A model generated the notes under the pieces. The model was given only the letters and a program-made list of their open reading frames with translations. It made no database searches and had not been told where the DNA came from. Position numbers and translations under genes: made by a program. Of a stretch of DNA of 64,000 bases, positions 11,074 through 22,393 are shown piece after piece. The stretch comes from Stenopsyche tienmushanensis (taxonomy: Eukaryota > Arthropoda > Insecta > Trichoptera > Stenopsychidae): NCBI GenBank assembly GCA_008973525.1, contig WACJ01000340.1, positions 248,001 to 312,000 on the forward strand, read 5' to 3'. The first letter of the stretch is position 1. Every line of letters begins with the position of its first letter.

Positions 11074-13824
11074 CTATTTATCCAATCTGCATAACGCACT
11101 TTCCATCACCATTTTAAGATCAACTCTAGGGCCAACGAGATCTCTAATATTATTATAGCCATATTTTATCATTGTCGGCCTTTCCAGTGAGAGGCCCCAA
11201 GCAATCACATTGACATCTTCGGGTAAACCCATTGGAAGCAATAATTCTGGTCGGAAGACGCCAGAATTTCCTACCTCGATCCATTTTCCAAGACCTAAAA
11301 AAAGACACACAGAAATATTCGCTTAAAGATTAAAGTTATACATTTAGTTTAAATGTAATATAACAATAAAATTCATCTATTACGCTTTATATTATTGGGT
11401 ATGTGAATAAATTCCCGCCGCTTCATTATTCAGTATAAAAATTGGATGCATATAGCTTTAAAATCAGAGTGCATTATTCTGTTAAATTGTAAACATTTTA
11501 TTTTCATGTTGAATTTTATGCTCAAGTACACTGTATTTCCAGGGAATTATTTAAAATAAATCTGCAATAAAGCACATAGAATCCTTGTTGAGAAAAGGTT
11601 TTTTACGTCCCAAGCGTTATGGATTAAGCCCGGCCAAACAGTAGCATCGACGCCAAAGCGGAATGTCCATGCTTTCATGCTCTATATTTGGTGGGATCAG
11701 CTGGACGTAGTGTATTATGAGCTACTCTTACGCAACTAAACCATCACAGGAGATCTCTACCGAAAGCGATTGATGCTTTTGAGCCGAGCATTGATGGAAA
11801 AGCAGCCACAATATTCCCAAAAACACAACAAGGTGATTTTGCAGCATGACAATACTAGGTCACATGTTGCATCAGCAGTTAAAACCTTCTTGGAAATGAT
11901 GAAACAGTTTTACCCCATCCATTATACTCTTCTGACATTGGTTCTTCTGATTACCACTTATTCTAATTGATGACATATGGTCTTTAACAACACTTTCCTT
12001 CTTATGAAGATACTAAAACTAGGTTGATTCTTCAAAAGACTGACAAAAGACATGTTGTTTTTTTTGGCGTGGAATTCAAACACTACCGGAAAAATGAGCA
12101 AAAGTAGTGGCTAGCAATGGGCAATACTTTAATTGACTTTTTTAAAACAAATCATTTATATTCATGAAAATGGTGAGAACTTATTCACACACACAAAAAT
12201 TAAAATTTAATTAATGTAAAAAGCTATAAGAATCCAAGTAAAGTTTAATGACTTCATATACCTTCATGATAACAAAATATTTCCATGCTAGGTTCAGTAT
12301 ATGGATTATATGCTGGTTTAAATTGCATTTTTTCAAACCCAAGTCGCCTGAAGAAATCATGCAATGTTTCAATAAGATCCGCAAGGCTTAAATTATAATC
12401 AGCAATTACACCTTCGACTTGGTGGAATTCAGCTAGATGTGTCGCATCAAGAGTCTCATTTCTGAAAACCTACATTATACATGCAAACATAAGTAAATAA
12501 TCCAAATATGAAATTATGCATAGGATAAAATATACATACTTTGTCTATACTAAAATATTTTTTTGGGGTGAATTCTTTTTCTTGCGCTAGTGCATATAGC
12601 ATTCTAGCACTTACGGCCGTCGTGTGGGTTCGTAGAATATTTTTTTGGGCTTCTTCAATTTTCCAATCATATCTATAACCCTGATGAAAATATAACAGTT
12701 ATTAATAGACGATAACAAAACTAAAATCAATTTTAAGACTGATAATAACCTGCGATCCGTATCCACCTTCACTGTGAACTTTTTTCACTCGTTCTTTATA
12801 CGCCTCTGGAATATCATTGGACATTGCCGGATCTTTCATGAAGAAAGTATCGTGAGCGTCTCTCGCGGGGTGCTGTTGAGGTTGGAATAGGGCGTCGAAA
12901 TTCCAGAAAGAGCTTTCTACGTAATTATTCGTGGGCATTTCTGAGAATCCCATTTCGAGAAATATCTGACGGAATTCAGTTCGAACGTTTAACAACGGAT
13001 GAAGAAAACCGGGTTCAGGCGATGCACCTATGAAAAAAAAATCAATTGCATACAATCGAATCTAATAATACCGACTTGAAACAATTATAAATTCGATTCT
13101 TATTACCGAGAGCGTCGAAATTATAAGCTTTGAATTTTAAGTCTTTCCATGTGCCGCTCAACAACATTTCAGTCGTTAAATCCGTTTCTAGTTTCGTAAC
13201 GGTGGTGCTAAATTCTGGTCCTTTCTTTAAAAGAAAACTTTTGACTACGACCTCCTGAAGAAGTTTCCTCTTTTTAAAATCGTTTTTGACTTCCGGTGGA
13301 ACATTTTCATCCGCGCCATTTTCGATAAGAGTGAGCTGTTCCTTGACGATATCTTTGATTGATTCTACTTTTCGTTTTACAATAGGTTTGCCGCCACTCT
13401 TATCGATCATAATCCAGCCTGATGACATTGCTTTGCTAAAGCCGACCTTGGCATTGGGAACCGTCTGCGAAAACATAGCGTATTTATTGCATGCAATTTT
13501 ATAAACATAACATCATATATATTTATTTAAAAAATTAAATACCTTCATTATAGCATCTTGCGTTATTCCCTCTGGTGGAACAGAATTATAAATATGAGCT
13601 TCATGACTTCCATTAGCAATAACTTCTTTTCCTTCCCCAGTCAACGCCCATTTTTTATTCGTAACCGTTTCTGAATTAATAAACTCTCCAATAGCTTCGA
13701 TACTTTTGACAGCTCCGACTATTTTTTGATGGTCGACATTGAAAGATGACGCAAGTTCTAGGGTGTCCACTTCCCCTTGCTTGTCGATACATGCTAGAAT
13801 TTTTTCTGCTAATTCAGAAGCCAT
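11074..13824 (-). CDS. FARSA: Phenylalanyl-tRNA synthetase alpha subunit, cytosolic, 495 aa
   Basis: Charges tRNA-Phe with phenylalanine as the catalytic subunit of the alpha2-beta2 cytosolic enzyme. Six exons: 13824-13543, 13464-13107, 13027-12750, 12680-12540, 12469-12262, 11294-11074 (1488 nt, in frame throughout). The N-terminal winged-helix tRNA-binding part holds [17 protein letters not shown] and [13 protein letters not shown]. The class II core holds [38 protein letters not shown], motif 2 at about 354-372 ([20 protein letters not shown]) and motif 3 near 455-470 ([15 protein letters not shown]) with its invariant ER. The human protein is 508 aa, so this is full length. The start is the only Met ahead of the conserved N-terminus. 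The last intron (11295-12261) holds a mariner remnant; nothing suggests that the coding sequence is damaged. Confidence 0.97.
11395..12196 (+). mobile_element. mariner remnant in the last FARSA intron
   Basis: The left end is TTGGGTATGTGAATAA after a TA. The right end, complemented, is TTGTGTGTGTGAATAAG. Between them, frames read [15 protein letters not shown] sequence and [38 protein letters not shown] and SDYHLF-like sequence, so it retains the second catalytic Asp (HDN). The N-terminal half is deleted and several frame breaks occur. It is the same family as 48800-49675 and the short 40611-40771 element. It lies antisense to FARSA. Confidence 0.85.
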
Positions 13825-14860
13825 GGCTAAAATGAACGTAAGCCCAGAACGAGTACGATTTATTCCGATATGTATTCAAATTTAAAAAAATCGCGAACTG
13901 ACAGGTGCACACGACGACAATCGGCGCTAACCTGTCAACTTCGAACACGCGCGACCTAATGTTGCCAGCGCGAAAATTTTGAATCTTACCGTTGACGCTT
14001 AAAAACGACGACAAAAAATGTACGATTTGTAAAATATGCAGTTTGTAAAATCAAGCAAACTGTAGATGGAATATGAAGAAAGAATTATTATGATAACGTG
14101 AAAAATAAAATAATAACAAGAGACTTTAATTCGCATAAAAATAAACATTCAATTTTGCCCTTGTTTGATTATGCCAAAAATATCATATCAAATTAAGGCA
14201 TTTATATTAAAAAGAAAAACATTTTAAACTTATAATACATTGATAACAAAAACAAATTTTAATATCATACTTTTTTTTCGGGAGTCAGACAGGGAGACGC
14301 TTTCTAGCCGCTATTTTTTAACACATCTTGAGCGGGACAGGCGACTCTACCCGTTTTACAAATTTAACTTTACAGCTCAAAAGATAATACTATTTAGCAT
14401 TTTTTGTATGGTTATTTTACATCATTTTTTTACAAAGATCCAAACTATATTCTAATACTAAATATTGAATATGTTTCGTTGATTTAATACTTTTTTAATG
14501 TGTTACAATTCGACAAATATATATAAGTTTTGCAACGTTCTCCTTCACAAAGGTGAATATCTCAATAAATATCATACCTTATCTACGTATTAGAATTTTA
14601 TTTTTAACTTGTGGGTGTTTTTTTGTACATAAATAAAATATTATCGTAAATGTTCTATAATTTATATGTATCCATAAAAAATCAAGTATTTAAGTTTAAA
14701 TAAATACGCAGAATTAAGGAGAATAGGGTGATAAATGATTATTTTAAATTTAATTACAAAATAATAAATAGTTTAAAGGTACATCCATTTTTTCAACGTT
14801 TATTTATTGTTCACGTTTCCGTGGTTTTTATCCACTACAGGTACTGATTGCTCGTAAACA
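13825..14860. other. FARSA upstream region, no gene seen
   Basis: Upstream of the FARSA start; the first ~200 bp are less AT-rich and probably include the 5' UTR and promoter. The rest is AT-rich. A 71-codon ORF at 14240-14455 has no family features. Confidence 0.45.
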
Positions 14861-14869
14861 TTAGCACAT

Positions 14870-15300
14870 AAGATTTGTTAATATTGCCTTGGAAGCAATT
14901 ACAATGTATAAGGAATGCTGGCAGATCGAGACGTGCAGATCCATGGAAGGATGATGCAATCCATCGAGCATTTGCGGACGACATCGACGTCATGGCTAAA
15001 TCTGCTACTGCTGTTTTCGGAATATCCATTATGAAAAAACTAAATTCATGACGGTTTTGAAGGTGAATGCTGGAGGTTGCGACAATCTATGCGCACTAGA
15101 TTCGGGAGCGAGTGACAGCAGATCCGTTGGAAGAACTCGTCTTTGCTGGAATACACAGGTAAAAAATACTCCACGCATCTAGAACTGGGTAATTGCAGGG
15201 GGAAAGTTTAGGACAGACAGAAATGGTGAATAGCGTTGTCGATGACCGAGGCGATATTATAAGGCTATACGAGCCACCAAAGATAAAAAAAGTAAATTAT
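14870..15300 (+). mobile_element. LINE reverse-transcriptase fragment
   Basis: Frames read NIALEAITM, then AFADDIDVMAKSATAVFG, i.e. the [FY]ADD catalytic motif of a non-LTR reverse transcriptase, then KFMTV and a degenerate tail ending in ATACGAGCCACCAAAGATAA. It is frameshifted between blocks, so it is a dead 3' fragment. Confidence 0.75.
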
Positions 15301-17268
15301 AAATACATCTTTTATCGTTATGACAATAACAAGTAAGTAAGGGATGCTGGCGGATCTGAACTTAGCTCCTAAATTGCTAATTTTAATCGATTCGACTATC
15401 ACGGCATGTACCCATTAGTTTAATTCCCTAAACTTAATCACCGGTAGTTCGAAGAGATGTTTAAGAGATATTTAAACTTGGACTGCTAAACCTGACGTTG
15501 TTCATTGTTTTAAAACAATAGTAATCTATAAACAACACTGCCTAGTAAACACACTATAGAATATGTGAAGTGTTTTTATAGTCGAGAACGACATTTGTTT
15601 GCCTTCGGTGATGACTGTAAACTTGGAATTTGATCCGTAACCAGTTGTGTTGTTTCAAATATATCAAATGTCCATATAATGTTCAATATTTGCCGATTAG
15701 ATATATAAATACAGTATTGGATGTTAGATGTGTATTCATATAAGTTGCCCAAATATAGAAGATGTATCGAAATAATAAGGATTGTGATGTGTTTTTCGTA
15801 AAGTGAGATCACAGTCTCCCGCAAGCGGCGAGTGGTTGAAGTTTCCCCGCAAAAGATGTGTTGAGCTCCCAGTCGATGATCTCGATCCTGGTTCATAAAC
15901 TCCGGCAGAGTTAGCTACGAGTGACTAATTTGCAATAATTGCAAATTTCTATTCAAATAATGTTATCCTGGTTTAAACTTAAGTAGAAAATAATGCGAAA
16001 CCACCATATGAAAATCCTCTTTACGTAGAAACATCTCGTATGACGATGAATTATGCACTTTAATAAGAAGTAGAATAAATGTACAGTTGTAATTAAAAAA
16101 TGCTGTTACCATTTTGAAGTAAATTACACCTTCAATTTAAAAACATAACTGTATCAGAGCATAACGAATTTTGAATGAATAATTTATTTCATAGTGGATG
16201 CCATTAAATTATATGGTTGATATAACCCATTTATGTTCATATTCGGCCAAAAATAAATTCTGATTCAGTAGTAGAATATCACTACAGCCACTAAAATATA
16301 ATTTAAAATTATGTTTATAACTGTTTATTGTTATTGTTGTATAGTATGAAAAGTCATTCTTCAATATTAATATTTGTCAAGATTGCCCCCTGATTTTATC
16401 CGCGGTCGGATCGCAGAAAGAGATCACAAAGAAGGAAGAAAGAATGACAAAAATACGATTTCTAGATCTAGGTTTTTAATGCTGCGCCATGAAAAAAAGT
16501 ACAGCTTCGAAATCAAGTCCATAGGTAGAACATGTCTTCCCGCGTCCAAGACGACGGGTCGACCCTCAGATTTGATTCTAAGCTGTCCCATACTGGTTAT
16601 CCGCACCTTCTTTAGCATACCCGACTCTTATCGTCCTAAAGAGTTCTCTCTCTCTCTGTCTGTCTCCGAGTTAAATGTACAAGAGTGATGTCAATTCTTC
16701 TAGAATCATCATCCGGTCGGTGGCACGTGTAAGATTCCCTGTGGCGTAGTTATCCGAGTTTTGCCACTTTTTATAAAAAAATTAAAAAAAACAGCAACCC
16801 CGACGTTTCTAACTTAAAGTCGACAAAAGAAACATGCAACAAGCTTGTAGGAGTATATTGAATAATAAAAATATATAATTTTATAAGATATATTTATAAG
16901 ATTGAACATTCCATGAATACCTTACTAAATGCATAAACGAATTGCATACAAAACGAACAAGTCCTATTTTCTGATATGGATTTAATTTATTGTCACACAT
17001 TGACTCACAAAGTATTTTCAATATGGAATCTTTGGCAATTAAAACGTATGTTACCGGAAATGAATCACCATATTGATACACCATTCACATAAGTCTGCGT
17101 TTGCAGTACGTTGCCCTTCCTGTAATTATTTATTTTCAGAGAACATCTGCGTTCTGCACGATTTATGTTCATTACATTTTACAGTCTTTTAAAACTGATT
17201 CAGAATGTATTTCCTTAAGATATTCTATATTTTTAATAATATACACAAAGAATATGGTTTAGTAATAA
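15301..17268. other. No gene seen; small CT microsatellite
   Basis: Mostly AT-rich. 16380-16700 is richer in GC and holds overlapping ORFs of 104 (plus) and 64 (minus) codons that I cannot assign. A CT/GT simple repeat lies at about 16645-16668. Confidence 0.45.
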
Positions 17269-17284
17269 TGATACATAATACTCT

Positions 17285-17482
17285 TTTTTTTTTTTTTTGA
17301 GGTGGCTTTTAGCGATCCCTTTTTTATGGTATCATTACCAACCATTTTTGACATGGTTTTTCATGGCATATATATGTTTTTAAAAATGTGGTTGCCAGCC
17401 ACATCTCCTGTGGGATTCGAACCCGAGATGATCGGGTACGAGTCCAACCGCTTAACGCGGGATTACCTACAGGTACAAATGC
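17285..17482 (-). mobile_element. tRNA-derived SINE with poly(A) tail and 16-bp target duplication
   Basis: On the minus strand the head reads GTAATCCCGCGTTAAGCGGT then CTCGGGTTCGAATCCCACAG, an A-box/B-box pair (GGTTCGAATCC is the tRNA T-arm). The tail ends in about 14 A (the T run at 17285-17298). The flanks carry the same 16 bases, TGATACATAATACTCT, at 17269-17284 and 17483-17498. A second, older copy lies at 53207-53385. Confidence 0.88.
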
Positions 17483-17800
17483 TGATACATAATACTCTAG
17501 TTAAAATCCCAAATATAAAGGACCCGTCAAACTGAGTGTTACCGATAGCTTTGCTAATTTTGAATTGTGTGAATCTGGACATATTATTTAAAATACTAGC
17601 TCATTAATTTAGATGATGGTGTTGATTTTTGTTGATTAATGTGTTAAACGTTAATTGTGCCTTCAAGTGCAAGCTATGACCTAAGTAGATTCTCGCTTAC
17701 TCGACATCACTCGCTGTTCCAAATTATTGTTATCCTATCCTGTTTATTGACAAGTGTCTAGATACTACATTGCTACCGTGATCGTAGAAATCAATGCCCT

Positions 17801-17975
17801 AAAAGCGGACAGAGTGACCACAAGGTTTGTATGTCCAATCGGTCCGCTTTTCGAACCGCTGATATGAGAATGAGCGTCTCATGTCGGACGCCATACCTAA
17901 ACAAGTCTACAGAACGATTATTAATATTGTTGTCCTTATTTTATTGCGGGCTTATGCCGTCTGGGTCGGCCCAGT
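17801..17975 (+). repeat. Dispersed repeat family A, copy 3, with clean hairpin
   Basis: AAAAGCGGAC (17801-17810) is the exact complement of GTCCGCTTTT (17842-17851), enclosing AGAGTGACCACAAGGTTTGT and a little more. The remaining block matches copy 1 to GGGTCGGCCCAGTG. It is truncated there and joined to a Tc1/mariner tail. Confidence 0.6.
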
Positions 17976-17984
17976 GTAACTAAC

Positions 17985-18165
17985 ATGCACCAAAGTCATC
18001 AAAAATTGAACCCACCGAATACGTGCCACCAAGCAAAGCCGCGGCGGACATTTGAACGATGCTATATTTCATACTTAATGCCATAAAATATTATTTTACA
18101 TACAAATAAAATTGAGTGCATATATAACACACAGCTTGTTTTATTTACATTTAAAAATCGAGCGT
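17985..18165 (+). mobile_element. 3' end of the Tc1/mariner-like element
   Basis: Matches 1660-1740 and 44655-44800: GTCATCAAAAATTGAACCC, ACGTGCCACCAAGCAAAGCC, GCGGACATTTGAACGATG, CATACTTAATGCCATAAAAT and a TTGTTTTATTTACATTT tail. In frame the first part resembles the last residues of a Tc1-like transposase, followed by the 3' untranslated part. Confidence 0.6.
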
Positions 18166-18621
18166 CTTTATTGAAAATCATATATTTTTGATCGGATTTA
18201 TCAAAGTACATTTGCTTCTCTGTGATTTAATGATGGACTAAGAACTTTGTAATCTGCACAGTGTAATCATTATTTAATTGATAAAAAATCGTAATGATTG
18301 AAATCTTGTCTTATCATACATACTAACATTTTATATAATCGCGTTAAAAAATAAATTGAAGACCCCTGACAATGTCTTCGTGTGGCGATGCAGATTTGAG
18401 TCAGTCAGTCTGAAGAAGCCGCTTCAGTGGGTGGTGGATCTCAGCAACGCCTTCTAAAAACGTATATCTTTATAAAATTCGTACAAGTTATTGCTGATGG
18501 TTTAGATTTAGATTAATTTTATTTCATCTGTATGACGGTTTCCTAATGTGTGATTGTGATTTAAGCATAATTATATTTTTAAATATTCCAGATCAGCGTT
18601 GTAAGATCAAAAGAGGGAATA
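18166..18621 (+). promoter_or_regulatory. Upstream region of SCCPDH-like copy 1
   Basis: An acceptor-like AAATATTCCAG at about 18582-18592 precedes the ATG. The same ATATTCCAG precedes the ATG of copy 2, so both genes probably begin with a non-coding first exon. Confidence 0.4.
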
Positions 18622-20428
18622 ATGGCTGGAAGATTAAACATTGTGATATTCGGTGCGACAGGTTTTACTGGGCAATATGCGTTGGAAGAATTGCATCGGG
18701 TTTCAAAGAATGATAAAAATCTTACATGGGGCATAGCTGGTCGTTCGCAGTCCAAATTGGAAAAAGTCATCAAAGATCTACAAGATAAAACAGGTTTATT
18801 CATAGCAACGGATTGCATTTTTTCATAATATTATTCAAGTACACGGAGTATAATAATGTATATATTTATGCAACGTTTTTCTTATGCATTACAGGCGATG
18901 ATTTGTCGACGGTACCAATTATAATTGCCGATGTGAAGGACAAAGATTCTTTGAAAGATATGTGCAAGCGGGCGGACTTAATTGTTAATTGTTGTGGTCC
19001 GTATCGTTTATACGGAGAACCTGTCGTAGAAGCATGCATTGCTTCGAAGACTAATCATGTGGATATTAGCGGGGAACCTGAAGTATATTATTTTTATTTT
19101 ACAGTTTTATATAATTGGATCCATCTTATTGTTGTAATATATATATCTATTTTATAGTATATGGAAAAAATGCAATTGAAATACAACGAAGCCGCTGAAA
19201 ATGCTGGCATTTACATAGTGAGCGCTTGCGGTTTTGATAGTATACCAGCTGATTTAGGAGTGGTATACTTACAGAAAAACTTTAAGGGTAATTCCTATTG
19301 TATATTACATTTCCATATTTCATAATGATACATTAACATTAATCTTAATACAATCTAGAAAATAAACGATATATTTTATTACTTATGTGACGTTATTAAA
19401 TGATTCCATTTTACATATGAAATTCTATCTTACAGGTCAACTAAATTCTGTAGAAACATATTTAAGACTTAATTATACCGGCGAGAGTATCGATAGTGCT
19501 GTTATTAATTATGGCACGTGGGAATCCCTAGTTTACGGTATTGCAAATCAAAAATCATTAGGACCACTCAGGAAGCAATTGTATCCGGAGCGTTTACCTA
19601 AATTCTCTCCGCAATTGGAAAAAAGGTTATTTATTGTAATATTATATTTAGAAAAAAATAGACATTGATTTACAAATAAATTAATATGTTTACAGATCAA
19701 TAATCCATAAAAATAAAGACGAGAAGATGTGGTGTCTACCGTTTTTAGGCTCGGATAAATCTGTCGTTTATCGCACTCAGAGATTTTTCTATGAAAAATC
19801 AAAGAAACGTCCGGCTCAAATTAATACATACTTTGATTGTTCTTCACTTTTATTATCGATAGCATTTGTATTTGTTGGAATTTGTATTGGAATACTCGCA
19901 ATGTTTTCATTTGGAAGAAAATTATTGTTAAACTATCCAAAAGTGTTTACGTTTGGATACGTATCTCACGATGGGCCATCTGAAGATGTTAGAAAAAATA
20001 CAAAATTCACCTTAACGGCTTACGGGAAAGGATGGGATGAAAAAGAAACAGATGTTGATGGAAAATCTACAACTAAAAAAATGGCGATAAAAGTGAGGAC
20101 ATTTTAAATCATCTTATTTAAATAAATCAACGAAAAAAATTATACTAATTTGTTTTGAAATGCTAAGGTTTCCGGTTCTGATCCCGCTTATGGCGCCACT
20201 AACGTTGCCATTATACAGTCTGCCTTGATAATATTAAAGGAATCGGATAAAATACCCGGAAGGTATGATATATATTACTAAATTTTCTTATTACACATAA
20301 TAAATACATAACAATTATTCCAAAAATGTTTCAGCGGTGGAGTTTTAACACCAGGCTCGGCCTTTGCAGATACATCATTGATTGAAAACTTGAATAAAAA
20401 CAACTTCACATTTGAAGTTATACAATAA
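18622..20428 (+). CDS. SCCPDH: Saccharopine dehydrogenase-like oxidoreductase, copy 1, 421 aa
   Basis: Seven exons: 18622-18793, 18895-19082, 19158-19287, 19436-19625, 19696-20092, 20168-20262, 20335-20428 (1266 nt, in frame). The Rossmann nucleotide-binding loop GATGFTG is at residues 11-17, followed by NCCGPYRLYGEPVV, HVDISGEPE, GFDSIPADLGVV, a hydrophobic segment at about 276-297 and a C-terminal GGVLTPGSAF. This is the SCCPDH family (human 429 aa), found on lipid droplets and mitochondria; it is not the lysine-degrading enzyme itself, and its substrate is unknown. It ends early after EVIQ, several residues shorter than copy 2. The head-to-tail paralogue starts 2 kb downstream. Confidence 0.94.
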
Positions 20429-20789
20429 AATTATTTGAAGCCCCGTTTAGAAGTATTTGCCTTCTAAATTTATAACAAAAACACTGTTGTTAAATAATAT
20501 TATTAATTTTGAGATGACTTGTTTTATTTATTGTTGATCCTTGCTTATTTATTTGTACACTTGTGATGTGAAAAATGAACATAAATTAATGTTTCTCAGT
20601 AAACTGGGCATCTTGTTGTCTCAGGTCAATATTGAATGAAGACCTGAGAGCCGTTAGTCCTCTGGTAAAAATTATTTTTTAGTTCATATTATATAGTTTG
20701 TATATTGCAAAAACTATTTTTTTATAACAGATGAATATTCCCTGTGTAAAGCAAAATAACATAAATTAATTATACTTTGTGCTAAATGG

Positions 20790-21440
20790 TTGACACAATT
20801 TCATCCCTTCTAGTCATCTAAAATATTTTTAAAAAAGGATTCTTAATTAGTAAAGATTTCGCTATAGTCCGTACCTCAAAGAAATAAAAATAATTTTATT
20901 TTCACAAAATGGCGACTGTTTAAAAAAAAGTCATTTTTTGGGCTTATTTTTGCATTTTTAATGATTTAAAAAATAGTTAAAAATAAAATTTTGATATAAA
21001 TCTGGTAGAAACTATAAAAGATTATGTAGAAAAAGTTCATACCAAATTTGAATTAAATCAGTTAAATAGAACTTGAGATATTATGTCAACCGTGTTTAAA
21101 GAAAAGTAGTTTCGAGAAAAACGCGTTTAAAGATTTCATTCTGGTAGGACCAGCTTAATTTTTGCGTCACGAAAATAGCTATAACTCCATAAATAATTCG
21201 AGTTTTGGAAATTTCTTTGGAGGATCAATTTTTATAAGTTTAAACATTGAAAAAATGCAAAAAAAAATCAATTATATCAAAATTCTAGAATTAATAAGGT
21301 TTTATCAATATATAAGCAAAGAAGTGGACAACTTTCTTAAGACAACTTGTCTAGTTTATTGAGAAATGGCCAGATATTCTTTCATTATGCTGATCTACAG
21401 CTATAAAAGCATATGCTTATCATAAATTAATAATGAGGTC
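20790..21440 (+). repeat. Repeat family B, right-facing copy left of SCCPDH copy 2
   Basis: About 650 bp that match 24590-25040 in reverse complement: GTCATCTAAAATATTTTTAA, TTCTTAATTAGTAAAGAT, TTTTCA-AAAATGGCGACTGTTT-like block, AATAGTTAAAAATAAAATTT, GTACCAAATTTGAA-type block, AAAGTAGTTTCGA, GGTAGGACC, TTTTTGCGTCAC and GAGTTTTGGAAATTTCTT. It extends ~200 bp beyond the other copy. No coding frame. Confidence 0.75.
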
Positions 21441-22393
21441 AATCAAAATGGCTATTTTCAATACCGTCAAATCATTTTGTACCTTGCTGGTTCACTGTTC
21501 ACTTAAAAAGTAATTGTTTAATGGTTCTTCATGACTTTAAAAGTTGATTCAGTTTACTTCAAATCATTTTAATTAAATGTACAGTATGTTTAAAGTAAAT
21601 ATAGTTTTTAATCGAATATAAATGACATGAGAAAATCACAAAAAAACAAGATGGATTCCAAAAAGTAATATGATTGTCTGTATTTAAATTGGTGTTTATA
21701 TGACGACATCTGTCTGTATCTTAGACAGACATCTTTATCATCAAAAGTAGCAAAACAACAGTTAGTCTGCTACAAGCAGTTGACTGGTTGGGATTCTTTC
21801 TGTCATTTGTGAGACATTTATTTTATTACGCTTGATTTGCCTTGAAAATTTTGACATTTGGTAAACAATTTAATTTTTACAGGCATAAATATATACTTAT
21901 AAATTGAAAAAATGAGTTTAAAATAGTGTACACAATAGGTTATATAAGGCAATAAATTAAGAAAAACATCCGAATCTATAAATTTTATCGCATTATGATC
22001 GAAAAAGTAATCCATTGCAGATAAAAAATTAATTATTGATAAGAAATTATTGGGATATGTCATATGAACGTTCGGAATTCGTCGATGAAAATTGAAACGC
22101 TTTTATTATCTCTTATAAATTACTTATTCCATTTTTATAAAAATCCCCATGTCTAGAACCAATAAATTCTTCGAACCATTGAATTATGTCTTGCCAATTT
22201 TAGAATTTTATGCTTTAAAAATCATTTCAAGTGGTGAAAAAGGTAAAAATATTTATCCTAAATATAAATATATGTTAAAATTGGCACAACCACAAAAAAT
22301 AACAATTTACACTCATTGTATTTAAATAACTGATAACGTCAAAAATAATTTAAACTGTATAAATATTCCAGCATAACGCATGAATAATCCACA
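21441..22393. other. AT-rich spacer upstream of SCCPDH copy 2
   Basis: No gene seen. The ATATTCCAG acceptor-like site before the ATG mirrors that of copy 1 and suggests a non-coding first exon inside this spacer. Confidence 0.5.

Noticed and set aside
17405..17465. tRNA gene suggested by GATTCGAACCC (T-arm complement)
   Set aside because: No paired acceptor stem. The tRNA-like part continues into a SINE body with poly(A) and target duplications, and a second decayed copy exists at 53207.
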